From Sphingomonas sp. 67-36 (lineage in GTDB: Bacteria > Pseudomonadota > Alphaproteobacteria > Sphingomonadales > Sphingomonadaceae), in the NCBI GenBank assembly GCA_001897375.1, contig MKSU01000004.1:24825-88824 (forward strand): DNA of 64,000 nt, in the 5' to 3' direction. Of the stretch, positions 16,440-25,111 are shown in pieces; position 1 is the stretch's first letter, and each line of letters begins with the position of its first letter. The notes beneath the pieces are model-generated. The model saw only the letters and a list, made by a program, of their open reading frames with translations, was not told the origin of the DNA and searched no databases. The translations under genes were made by a program, and so were the position numbers.

Positions 16440-18661
16440 ATGAAGGATCTTTTGTTGTTGCGGGCGAGCGGGGCGGCACTGGCCGTCGCCGTCGCCCTCG
16501 TGGCGCCGCCGGTTCTGGCGCAGGCGGCGGACACGCCGGAAGCCAATGCGCCGGGCGAAATCATCGTCACGGCGACCAAGCGTTCGGAAAGCCTCCAGTC
16601 GGTGCCGATCTCGGTCTCGGCAATCGGCGGGGACGATCTTTCCAAATCGCGCACCACCAGCGTCGACGATCTGACCAGCAAGGTCGCCAACCTCCAGATG
16701 ACCGGCATCGTCGGCGACAACACGCCGATCTTCAGCCTGCGCGGCGTGTCGATGTCGGACTACAGCCTCAACCAGTCCAGCCCGGTCGCGACCTATTATG
16801 ACGAGGTCTACAAGGGCAATTTCGCCTTCCTCGGCGTGGCCATGTACGATCTGGAGCGGGTGGAGGTGCTGCGCGGGCCGCAGGGCACGCTCTATGGCAA
16901 GAACACCACCGGCGGCGCGGTCAACATCATCAGCCGTGACGCCGCGCTCGGCGAGACCGGCGGCTACATCAACGCGGGCTATGGCAATTACAACCGCGTC
17001 GACGTGAACGGCGCGATCAACCTGGCGCTGGGCGACAAGGCCGCGCTGCGCGTCGCGGGCACCTACAGCCATGCCGACGGTGGTTCAGGAACGTCCTGCC
17101 CGGCATGCCCGATCTCGCCGAAACGCGCGAGTTCGCCTTCCGCGCCACGCTGCACTGGGAGCCGACCGACCGGTTGAAGCTGGTGCTGCGCGGCTCGGTC
17201 AGCGAGCAGACGCCGCACAATTACGGCATCTATGCGCAGAACGCGGATCAGACGCGCGTCGACGGCCTCGACCGCTATCACATCGCCTCCGACATCGCGA
17301 CGCGCCGTATCGCCCGCACGCAATCGGTGGCGTTGACCGCCAACTACGAACTGACCGATGCGCTGACGCTGACCAGCATCACTTCCTATGACCACGGCAC
17401 CCTGTTCTTCACCGAGGACACGGACGGCCAGGCGAACAAGACGCTGGAAATCCCCTATGGCGACCGCGCCAGCCAGTTCGCGCAGGACCTGCGCCTGACC
17501 AGCAACCTGTCCGGGCCGTTCGACTTCATCTTCGGCCTCTATTTCAATCGCGAGAAGGTGTTCAACACCACCTCCTTCCAGATATTCAATGATGTCGATC
17601 TCAATGAGGACGGCCGGATCGACGCCGCCGATTGCGCCGCGGGGGTGGAGGACGGCACCTTCGTCGCCTGCAAGGTGAAGAACCGCTTCGATCAGGTGAA
17701 AAAGAGCTTCGCGGCCTATACCGACCTCAAGTTCAGGGTGAGCGACGCGATCACCTTGCGCGGCGGCCTGCGCTACACCCACGATATCGGGCGGCAGACC
17801 GGCTTCCGGTCCGACGCGTTCGGGGTGGACGATGTGCTGGTGGCGAATTTGATCCCGCTCACCTCCGCCTCGTTCAAGACGGACAATCTCTCCGGCAAGA
17901 TCGGGCTGGACTACAAGCTGGCCGACGGCAACCTGCTCTATGCCAGCATCAGCCGGGGCTATCGCGCGCCGAGCTTCAACGCGCAGGCGTTCTTCCAGCC
18001 GGACGAAGTTTCCGTCGCGCGGGCGGAGAAGGTCACTTCCTATGAGATCGGCGCCAAGACCCGCATGTTCGACCGGCGCGTCACGCTGAATCTCGCCGCC
18101 TTCTACTACGATTACCGCAACCAGCAGTTCATCAACGTCGATCCGGCCACCGCAGCGCAGACATTGCTCAACATCCCCAAGTCGCGCATCTTCGGCGGCG
18201 AGGCCGAGCTGACCGCGCGCATCGTGGACGGCTTCCAGCTACATGGCGGACTGGGCCTGCTGTCGACCAAGATCATCGAGGGCACAGTCAGCGGCGCGGA
18301 CGTCGCCGGGCACAAGCTGGCCAACGCGCCGTCCTTCACCTTCAACATCGGGCCGGACATCACGCTGGCGCGCGGCAGCTTCGGCACGATCAGCCTGCAT
18401 CCAGCGCTGTCCTATCAGTCCAGCCAGTATTTCGAGGTGATCAACGAGCCGATCCTGCAGCAGAAGGGCTATGCGCTGCTCGACGCGCATCTCGATTATG
18501 AAAGCGCGGATGGGCACGTCACCGCATCGGCCTGGGTGAAGAATGCTGCGCAGCAATTCTACTTCACCTCACGGGTCGATCTGCTCGCCGGCTTCGGCTT
18601 CATCTACAACCATATCGGCAACCCGCGTACCTATGGCATCACGCTGGGCTACAAGATCTGA
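16440..18661 (+). pseudogene. TonB-dependent receptor of the amine operon, interrupted by a one-base frameshift
   Basis: TonB-dependent outer-membrane receptor of about 740 residues if the frame is repaired. Part one (16440 to about 17080) encodes the signal peptide, TonB box-like EIIVTATKRSESLQSVP and the plug with VEVLRGPQGTLYGKNTTGGAVNIISR. Part two (from about 17082 to 18661) encodes the barrel and ends in the typical GITLGYKI. The join falls at 17079-17083 in GACGGTGGTTC: adding one base after GACGG restores a continuous TYSHADG-WFRNVLPGMPD. The ribosome binding site GGGGAGG overlaps the preceding cytochrome stop. Both halves keep good codon use and motifs, so a recent inactivation, an assembly error or a phase-variable event are all possible. 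Confidence 0.85.
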
Positions 18662-18681
18662 CGAACGCGCTGGAGAGGATA

Positions 18682-20085
18682 ATGACCGACTATCGGATGC
18701 TGATCGGTGGCAAGCTCGTCGACGCGGGCGAGCATATGGAGGTCGTCAACCCGGCGACGGGGGAGGCCTTCGCCGCCGTGCCCCGCGCCAGCGCCGCCGA
18801 TGCGGATGCCGCGATCGTCGCCGCCCGCGCCGCGCAGCCGGCATGGGCCGCGCGGCCGATCGCGGAGCGCCGCGCGGCGATCGTCGCGCTGGCGGACGCG
18901 ATCGCGGCGAACGGCGACGAACTCGCCCGCCTGCTGACGATGGAGCAGGGCAAGCCGCTCGCCGAGGCGAAGGGCGAGATCGCGTGGACCGAGGGCTATC
19001 TGCGCCACTATGCCACGCTGGAACTGCCGGATCGCATCATTCAGGATGACGAGAACGGCTACATCGCGGTGCGCCACCAGCCGCTCGGCGTGGTGGTGGG
19101 GATCATCGCTTGGAACTTCCCGCTGCTGGTCGCCTGCTGGAAGATCGGGCCGGCTGTGCTCGCGGGCAATGCGATCGTGCTCAAGCCCGCGCCTACGACG
19201 CCGGTCACCGCGCTTCGCCTGGGCGAACTGGCGAAGGACATCTTCCCGGCGGGTGTGGTCAACATCATCACCGACGCCAACGATCTCGGGCCGCACCTGA
19301 CGGCGCATCCCGATGTCGCCAAGGTCGGCTTCACCGGCTCCACCGCCACCGGCAAGAGGATCGCTGCCAGCAGCGCCGATACGCTCAAGCGCATCACGCT
19401 GGAACTGGGCGGCAATGACGCCGCGATCGTGCTGAACGACGTGGACGTGCGCGAGACGGCGCGTGCGATCTTCGACAGCGCCTTCCTCAACTGCGGGCAG
19501 GTGTGCCTCGCGGTGAAGCGCGCCTATGTCCACGCCGACATCTACGACGCGATGTGCGCCGAACTGGCGCGGCTGGCGGAGGAAGCGGTGGTCGGCGACG
19601 GGCTGGAGCAGGGCGCGCGGATCGGCCCGATCCAGAACCGGATGCAGTTCGAGAAGGTGAAGGGCTTCCTCGACGCCGCGCGTGCGGAGGGCAATATCAT
19701 CGCCGGCGGCAAGGCGATGGAGCGCGCCGGCTATTTCATCGAGCCGACCATCGTCCGCGACGTGACCGACGGCGCGAAGATCGTCGACGAGGAGCAGTTC
19801 GGCCCGATCCTGCCGGTGATCCGCTTCGATGACGTGGAGGATGTGATCGCGCGCGCCAACGCCTCCGATTACGGCCTTGGCGGATCGGTGTGGAGCAAGG
19901 ATATCGACCGCGCCACCGATATCGCCGGGCGGATCGACGCCGGGCAGGTATGGGTCAACCAGCATGTCGCGATCGGCCCGCACATCCCGATGGCCGGCTT
20001 CAAGCAATCCGGCCTCGGCGCGGAGCAGTCGGTCGAGGGACTGGCCGAATATACGCAGCTCAAGGTGGTGAACGTCAAACGATGA
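18682..20085 (+). CDS. NAD(P)-dependent aldehyde dehydrogenase
   Basis: Aldehyde dehydrogenase superfamily member of 467 residues, expected to oxidise the aldehyde produced by the amine dehydrogenase to the acid. The catalytic cysteine is C275 in FLNCGQVCLAVKR and the general base E241 in LELGGND. The oxyanion asparagine is in IAWNFPLLVACWK, and the nucleotide fold includes VGFTGSTATGK. GGAGAGGATA precedes the ATG. It lies 20 bases behind the TonB receptor and overlaps the ligase gene by ATGA. The cytoplasmic location means the aldehyde must cross the inner membrane. The cofactor preference is not certain. Confidence 0.92.
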   Translation: MTDYRMLIGGKLVDAGEHMEVVNPATGEAFAAVPRASAADADAAIVAARAAQPAWAARPIAERRAAIVALADAIAANGDELARLLTMEQGKPLAEAKGEIAWTEGYLRHYATLELPDRIIQDDENGYIAVRHQPLGVVVGIIAWNFPLLVACWKIGPAVLAGNAIVLKPAPTTPVTALRLGELAKDIFPAGVVNIITDANDLGPHLTAHPDVAKVGFTGSTATGKRIAASSADTLKRITLELGGNDAAIVLNDVDVRETARAIFDSAFLNCGQVCLAVKRAYVHADIYDAMCAELARLAEEAVVGDGLEQGARIGPIQNRMQFEKVKGFLDAARAEGNIIAGGKAMERAGYFIEPTIVRDVTDGAKIVDEEQFGPILPVIRFDDVEDVIARANASDYGLGGSVWSKDIDRATDIAGRIDAGQVWVNQHVAIGPHIPMAGFKQSGLGAEQSVEGLAEYTQLKVVNVKR

Positions 20086-21743
20086 ACGGACTTTCCATCG
20101 CCAGCGGGCCGACCGATACCCCGCTGCTGGAGATCACCATCGGCGAGGCGTTGCGCCATGCTGCGGAGCGGTGGGGCGACGATCTGGCGCTCGTCTCGCG
20201 TCATCAGGCGATCCGCTGGACATGGCGCGAGTTCGACGCAGAGGTCGATCGTGTCGCCACCGGCCTGCTGGCGCGCGGCGTGGGGAAGGGCGACCGGGTC
20301 GGCATCTGGGCGCCGAATTGCGCCGAATGGGCGGTGATCCAGTTCGCCACCGCGCGGATCGGCGCGATCCTCGTCAACATCAACCCGGCCTATCGCGTGA
20401 CGGAGGTCGAATATGCGCTGAACAAGGTCGGCTGCGCGATGCTGGTGACGGCGGCCCGTTTCAAGAGCAGCGACTATCTCGCCATGCTACGCGAGATCTG
20501 GCCGGCGAAGGTGCCGGGGCTGCGGCTGATCGTTACGCTCGGCAGCGACGCGCACGACGGCTTCTTGCCGTGGGGCGAGCTTCGCGTCGCGCCCGATGCG
20601 CCTGCGCTGACGGCGGCGGAGACCGCGCTCGATCCGAATGACGCGATCAACATCCAGTTCACAAGCGGCACCACCGGCCTGCCGAAGGGCGCGACGCTCA
20701 CCCATCGCAACATCCTCAACAACGGCTATTTCACCGCGCGCACCCTGCACCTGACGCCCGCGGACCGCATCTGCGTGCCGGTGCCGCTGTATCATTGCTT
20801 CGGCATGGTGCTGGGCAATCTGGCGGCGGTGACGAGCGGCGCGGCGCTGGTCTATCCGGCGGAAAGCTTCGATCCCGTCCGCGTGCTGGAGGCGGTGGCG
20901 GCGGAGCGCTGCACCGCGCTCTACGGCGTGCCGACGATGTTCATCACCATCCTCAACCACTCCATTCTGGCGGTCACCGACACCTCGTCGCTGCGCACAG
21001 GCATCCTTGCCGGCTCGCCGTGCCCGCTCGCCACGATGCTCGAGGTGATGGAGCGCCTCAACATGCGCGAGGTGACGATCGGTTACGGCATGACCGAGAC
21101 CAGCCCGCTCACCACCCAGACCGCCACCGACGATCCGATCGAGGAGCGCGTCGGCTCGGTCGGCCGCGTGCATCCCCATGCGCAGGCGAAGATCGTCGGT
21201 CCGAACGGCGCGACCCTGCCTTATGGCGAGCAGGGTGAATATTGCTCGCGCGGCTATGCGGTGATGCGCGGCTATTGGGACGATCCCGAAAAGACCGCCG
21301 AGGCGATCGATGCCGACGGCTGGATGCATTCCGGCGACCTCGCAACGATGGACGAGCGCGGCTACGTCCGTATCACCGGCCGTATCAAGGACATGATCAT
21401 TCGTGGCGGCGAGAACATCTATCCGCGCGAGATCGAGGAGTTCCTGCTCGGCCATGATGCGGTCGCCGACGCGCAGGTATTCGGCGTGGCGGACGAGACC
21501 TATGGCGAGGAGGTCTGCGCCTGGATCATCCCGCGCCCCGATGCGACGCTGTCCGCCGAGGAAGTGCTGGCGCACTGCAAGGGCCGCATCGCCCACTACA
21601 AGGTGCCGCGCTACATCCGCATCGTCGAGGCGTTCGCGATGACCGTCACCGGCAAGGCGCAGAAGTTCGAGATGCGCCGCGTCATGGAAGCGGAGCTGGA
21701 AGCGCGGGACTTGCGGACCGAACGTCAGCTATCGCGGCCGTAG
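20082..21743 (+). CDS. AMP-dependent acyl-CoA synthetase/ligase
   Basis: ANL-superfamily CoA ligase of 553 residues that would activate a carboxylic acid through an acyl-AMP. The P-loop is INIQFTSGTTGLPKGATLTH, followed by YGMTETSPLT, the hinge YVRITGRIKDMIIRGGENIYP and the catalytic lysine region TVTGKAQKFEMRR. It resembles medium- and long-chain or aryl-alkanoate ligases of the FadD type rather than the shorter PaaK phenylacetate ligases. The ATG overlaps the aldehyde dehydrogenase stop. In context it would activate the acid derived from the amine; it is the last gene of the operon. Confidence 0.92.
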   Translation: MNGLSIASGPTDTPLLEITIGEALRHAAERWGDDLALVSRHQAIRWTWREFDAEVDRVATGLLARGVGKGDRVGIWAPNCAEWAVIQFATARIGAILVNINPAYRVTEVEYALNKVGCAMLVTAARFKSSDYLAMLREIWPAKVPGLRLIVTLGSDAHDGFLPWGELRVAPDAPALTAAETALDPNDAINIQFTSGTTGLPKGATLTHRNILNNGYFTARTLHLTPADRICVPVPLYHCFGMVLGNLAAVTSGAALVYPAESFDPVRVLEAVAAERCTALYGVPTMFITILNHSILAVTDTSSLRTGILAGSPCPLATMLEVMERLNMREVTIGYGMTETSPLTTQTATDDPIEERVGSVGRVHPHAQAKIVGPNGATLPYGEQGEYCSRGYAVMRGYWDDPEKTAEAIDADGWMHSGDLATMDERGYVRITGRIKDMIIRGGENIYPREIEEFLLGHDAVADAQVFGVADETYGEEVCAWIIPRPDATLSAEEVLAHCKGRIAHYKVPRYIRIVEAFAMTVTGKAQKFEMRRVMEAELEARDLRTERQLSRP

Positions 21744-21807
21744 ATGCTCTCGCAGAAGGCCGACCGGTTGCCGTCGCCGCTCGCGGCGGGCGATCGGCGA
21801 TTTGGTT

Positions 21808-22605
21808 TTACCGTAGGGTCGAACGAGGGGTGGGGGCCAGATACAGGACCTGCGGCCTCCGCTCCTCCGCGTCCCTCAGGCCGCCCGCGACGTCATCCTT
21901 CCAGGCCTTGCTCCGAACGAGCTGCCGCATCGCGCGATCGAATGCTGCGTGGTCATTGGCGCGGGAGAACCAGACGAATAGCTTTTCGCCTTGACGCACC
22001 GGCAGAGGCGGGAAATTATTGGCCTGCTCCTCCGGCACATAGGCGCCGATCACCGGCAGCCCCGCGCTATGCAACCGTGGCGCGACGCGATCGCGGAAGA
22101 AGGTCGCGAGGCCTTCATCCGGCGCTTTCCAGAGATAATGGATGGTCGCGACCACCACGCCCGCCGCCGGTGCCGGAGCACCGACCGCCGTCCGGCCACT
22201 CGCAGGAGCGGCAAAGCCGGAACCGCGCCACGCCGGGCGGAGCAGCAGCACATTGTCGTTGTCGACAAGCATCGCATTGGCCTCGCCGCGATGCGCGTGC
22301 CAAGTCGGGCCGAAATAGAAGTCGTTGAGCGATCGCTGGCGCGTCGCCATGTTCGGAAAAGCGCGGATCCAGGTGAAGCGATCCACGTCGTCCATGTCGC
22401 GGAACTGGCCGACGAGCCGCGCGCCAACCTCTTCTTGACTGTCGACGAACGCGCGTTCGAACAGGGCGATCATCGCATCACGCTTTCCGGGCGCGATCTT
22501 GTATTGCCGCAGCTCGATTACCGGATGGTCGTCGGCGACCGGCGATTGCTGTGCCACGCTCGTTCCCGCGACCAGCGCCAGCGCCATGGCGAACGCGGGC
22601 TTCAT
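21808..22605 (-). CDS. Secreted NIPSNAP-family protein
   Basis: Exported protein of 265 residues with signal peptide MKPAFAMALALVAGTSVAQQ. The mature part begins VIELRQYKIAPGKRDAMIALFERAF and includes FTWIRAFPNMATRQRSLNDFYFGPTWHAH, typical of the dimeric ferredoxin-like NIPSNAP fold; a second, weaker copy is in the C-terminal half (FFRDRVAPRLHSAGLPVIGAYVPE). Members are of uncertain biochemical role. The ATG at 22605 overlaps the stop of the DUF1579-like gene (ATGA), so the two form a translationally coupled pair. It converges with the CoA ligase gene. Confidence 0.82.
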   Translation of the reverse strand: MKPAFAMALALVAGTSVAQQSPVADDHPVIELRQYKIAPGKRDAMIALFERAFVDSQEEVGARLVGQFRDMDDVDRFTWIRAFPNMATRQRSLNDFYFGPTWHAHRGEANAMLVDNDNVLLLRPAWRGSGFAAPASGRTAVGAPAPAAGVVVATIHYLWKAPDEGLATFFRDRVAPRLHSAGLPVIGAYVPEEQANNFPPLPVRQGEKLFVWFSRANDHAAFDRAMRQLVRSKAWKDDVAGGLRDAEERRPQVLYLAPTPRSTLR

Positions 22606-23078
22606 GTCTTCACGAAATCCATGATCCAGTTGGTTTCCCAATTGGCGCCGCCGTCATCCGAAAAGGCCTGCTCCCAGCGCGGCCCGGCATCGCCCGGCGG
22701 GGTCCAGAGGAAACGCACCCGGATCGGCCGCCCTTCGAAATTGTCGTCGCCGTGGAAAGTGCCGGTGCCGCCCGCGAAGCTGCCGGTCATCGGTGGATCG
22801 AGCTTCGGATCGCGCCCGTCGATCCAGTGGATCGTCCATCGGTCTGTCGTCTGATCGTGAAGGCGCAGGGTGCAGGCCTGATAGCTTCCGTCGGGCAGAT
22901 CGATGACATTCTCATCGAAATTGCCATGGCCGGCGAGGATCGGGCGCGCGCGCATCGTGCCGCCGAATTCGTCCCATCGAGTATCCCTCGCCAGCCGCCT
23001 ACGCAGCTTGCGATGGCGCACGTCCCAGTTGCCGATCAGAAAATCGAAATCGCGCATCGTTTCGTGTCCGCCGCCCAT
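22602..23078 (-). CDS. DUF1579-like conserved hypothetical protein
   Basis: Cytoplasmic protein of 158 residues. The pattern FDFLIGNWDVRHRKLRRRL, FDENVIDLPDGSYQACTLRLHDQTTDRWTIHWID and FRGRPIR/VRFLWTPPG-like segments, with a C-terminal RWEQAFSDDGGANWETNWIMDF, matches proteins annotated as DUF1579-like beta-barrels of unknown function. The start at 23078 is backed by GGGGAGG. It is divergent from a TetR regulator across a 77-base region that contains an inverted repeat, so it may be controlled by that regulator. No enzymatic motif is seen. Confidence 0.72.
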   Translation of the reverse strand: MGGGHETMRDFDFLIGNWDVRHRKLRRRLARDTRWDEFGGTMRARPILAGHGNFDENVIDLPDGSYQACTLRLHDQTTDRWTIHWIDGRDPKLDPPMTGSFAGGTGTFHGDDNFEGRPIRVRFLWTPPGDAGPRWEQAFSDDGGANWETNWIMDFVKT

Positions 23079-23119
23079 CCGTCCTCCCCTGACGTCGAGT
23101 CAGGCCAATAACAGACGGG

Positions 23120-23136
23120 TTGACCTGTTTTGTCAA
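23120..23136. promoter_or_regulatory. Inverted repeat TTGAC-n7-GTCAA between divergent genes, candidate TetR operator
   Basis: TTGAC (23120-23124) and GTCAA (23132-23136) are perfect arms with a 7-base spacer, sitting between the DUF1579-like gene and the TetR gene. The left arm also provides a -35-like TTGACC for the TetR gene, with a weak TATTGG at 23144-23149. Autoregulation is the likely reading. Confidence 0.45.
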
Positions 23137-23155
23137 TCCCAGCTATTGGAAAGGC

Positions 23156-23737
23156 ATGGCAGGGCGAACCCGCACCAATGATCCCACCGGAATGCGTAAC
23201 CGCGTGATCGACGTGGCGTCGGCTGCGTTCCAGACGAGCGGTTACAATGCGACCAGCGTGAACGACATCCTGAAGGCCTCGGGCGTGAGCGGCGGCGCGC
23301 TGCATCATCACTTTCCGACCAAGAAACACCTGATCGAAGCGGTGCTGCGGGAGCGGGTTGCGGTGGAGGTGAACGGAACGTGGGCGCGGGCGGTGCGCGA
23401 CGCACCGGATGCGCTGACGGGCATCTTTTCGGTATTCGAAGCCGTGGCGGATGCGCTCGATGCGCAAGGGAGCGTCTCGGGCTGCCCGTTGGGCAATATC
23501 GCGCTCGAGCTCTCCGCTTCCGATCAGGAATTGCGCGCGCTGATCGACGCCGAATATCGCAAATGGCGGACGGCGATCGTCGAGAAGCTTCGCGCGGACG
23601 GATCGGACATGGCCGATCCCGAAGGCTTTGCGGTGACGGTGGTCGCGCTGTTCACCGGAGCGATGTCGCTCGCCAAGGTCGAGCAGAACGGCCAGCCGTT
23701 GCGCCACTGCGCCGCCCGGCTCGGGATGCTGGCGTGA
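23156..23737 (+). CDS. TetR/AcrR family regulator (LmrA/YxaF-like)
   Basis: TetR-type regulator of 193 residues. Helix-turn-helix at about residues 15-60 (VIDVASAAFQTSGYNATSVNDILKASGVSGGALHHHFPTKKHLIEAVL). The effector domain contains SGCPLGNIALELSASDQELRALI, a pattern of the LmrA/YxaF C-terminal family. The start at 23156 follows GGAAAGG. A secreted hydrolase gene begins within its stop (GTGA overlap), so it and the hydrolase are one unit, divergent from the NIPSNAP/DUF1579-like pair. Confidence 0.88.
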   Translation: MAGRTRTNDPTGMRNRVIDVASAAFQTSGYNATSVNDILKASGVSGGALHHHFPTKKHLIEAVLRERVAVEVNGTWARAVRDAPDALTGIFSVFEAVADALDAQGSVSGCPLGNIALELSASDQELRALIDAEYRKWRTAIVEKLRADGSDMADPEGFAVTVVALFTGAMSLAKVEQNGQPLRHCAARLGMLA

Positions 23738-25041
23738 AGCGCGGCTTCCTCGCCCTGCTGGCGGCCGTGCTCGCCACGCCGTCATTCGCGGCGGGGACGG
23801 ATTGCCGGATCGGTTCCTATGCTCTCGGCGACGGCCGCAACCTCGATATCGGCCCGTCCGAAGGAACCGCGCTGCGCTGGCGGCTGGAGGATGGCACCAC
23901 CGGCAAGCTCACGCCCGCCGGATCGGGGCGATGGATCAGCACGCTCGGCTGGACCGATCGCCCGGATGGCAAGACCGTCACCTTCGATTGCGACCGGGGG
24001 ACGATCCGCTTCGCGCAGGTTAGCGGCAAGCGCATTCCGTTCGACGTCACCGAGACGAGGTTCAGGGGCGCCGGCGTCGACCTCGCCGGTCGGCTCATCT
24101 TGCCGAGAGGCGCTGGCAAGGTGCCGATCGTCATCCTGATCCACGGATCGGAGCATGATTCCGGCATCGCCAACTTCGCCCTGCAGCGGCAATTCGCCGC
24201 GCGCGGCATCGGCGTCTTCGTCTATGACAAGCGCGGCACCGGGGCGTCGGGCGGCCGATATACGCAGGACTATCTGCTGCTCGCCGACGATGCGATCGCG
24301 GCGATGCATGAGGCGAAGCGGCTGGCCGGCACGCGAGCGGGCAAGGTGGGCTATCAGGCGGGCAGCCAGGGAGGCTGGGTCGCGCCGCTCGCCGCGCGGA
24401 TCGAGCCGGTTGATTTCGTCATCGTCGGCTTCGGGCTGGCAGTGTCGCCGCTGGAGGAGGATCGCGAGGCGATCGCGCTCAATATGCGTGATCGCGGCTA
24501 TGGCCCGGACGTCATGGCCAAGGCGATGGAGGTCGCGGATGCGACCGCCGCGGTGATGCTCAGCGATTTCCGCGAAGGCTATGACGGGATCGCGGCGGTG
24601 CGGCGGAAATACGGGCAAGAGCCGTGGTTTCGCGATGTCCGTGGTGACGTGAGCTACGTCCTGCTGGAGAAGGACGCGGCGGAATTGCGGGATCTGGGGC
24701 CGGTGCTGCTGGCCGGCGCCCCCTGGCAATATGATCCGATGCCGGTGTTGCGCAACCTCGCCGTCCCGCAGCTCTGGATATTGGCCGAGAACGACATTGA
24801 CGCGCCGAGCGCGGAGACCGCGCGCCGATTGAAGGCGCTGGCGGCGAACGGACGTCCGATCACCACCGTCATGTTCCCGCGCACCGAACACGGCATCTAC
24901 GAATATGAGACTGGCCCCGACGGCAAGCGTCTCTCGACGCGCCAGCCGGACGGTTATTTCCGCATGATGGTCGATTTCATCCGCAACGGCCGGATCGGGG
25001 CGGACTACGGCACGGCGCGGATCGCCGGGCCGGCGGGATGA
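23734..25041 (+). CDS. Secreted alpha/beta hydrolase
   Basis: Exported alpha/beta-hydrolase of 435 residues, starting at a GTG that overlaps the TetR stop. Signal peptide RGFLALLAAVLATPSFAAG is followed by an N-terminal beta-rich region of about 100 residues, then the hydrolase core: VIVILIHGSEHDSG-type oxyanion loop (VPIVILIHGSEHDSG), the nucleophile elbow AGSQGGW, and a late acidic and histidine pair in ILAENDIDAPS and PRTEHGIYEYE. It resembles the dienelactone hydrolase/BAAT-like esterases. The long N-terminal domain is unlike minimal esterases. The substrate is unknown; the neighbouring TetR probably responds to it or its product. Confidence 0.85.
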   Translation: MKRGFLALLAAVLATPSFAAGTDCRIGSYALGDGRNLDIGPSEGTALRWRLEDGTTGKLTPAGSGRWISTLGWTDRPDGKTVTFDCDRGTIRFAQVSGKRIPFDVTETRFRGAGVDLAGRLILPRGAGKVPIVILIHGSEHDSGIANFALQRQFAARGIGVFVYDKRGTGASGGRYTQDYLLLADDAIAAMHEAKRLAGTRAGKVGYQAGSQGGWVAPLAARIEPVDFVIVGFGLAVSPLEEDREAIALNMRDRGYGPDVMAKAMEVADATAAVMLSDFREGYDGIAAVRRKYGQEPWFRDVRGDVSYVLLEKDAAELRDLGPVLLAGAPWQYDPMPVLRNLAVPQLWILAENDIDAPSAETARRLKALAANGRPITTVMFPRTEHGIYEYETGPDGKRLSTRQPDGYFRMMVDFIRNGRIGADYGTARIAGPAG

Positions 25042-25111
25042 TGTGGCGGGGGCAGGGGATCGGACTGGTCCGGGTCATGTCCGCGCATTCCGGGGAAGGA
25101 GGGCTTGTCGC

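Noticed and set aside
17105-18661. Second, independent TonB receptor gene starting at ATG 17105
   Set aside because: It lacks a signal peptide and plug domain and is the direct continuation of the upstream frame after a one-base shift.
21775-21788. Stem CGCCG-CTCG-CGGCG after the CoA ligase as a terminator
   Set aside because: Five base pairs only and the T-rich stretch is too far away; common by chance in this GC content.
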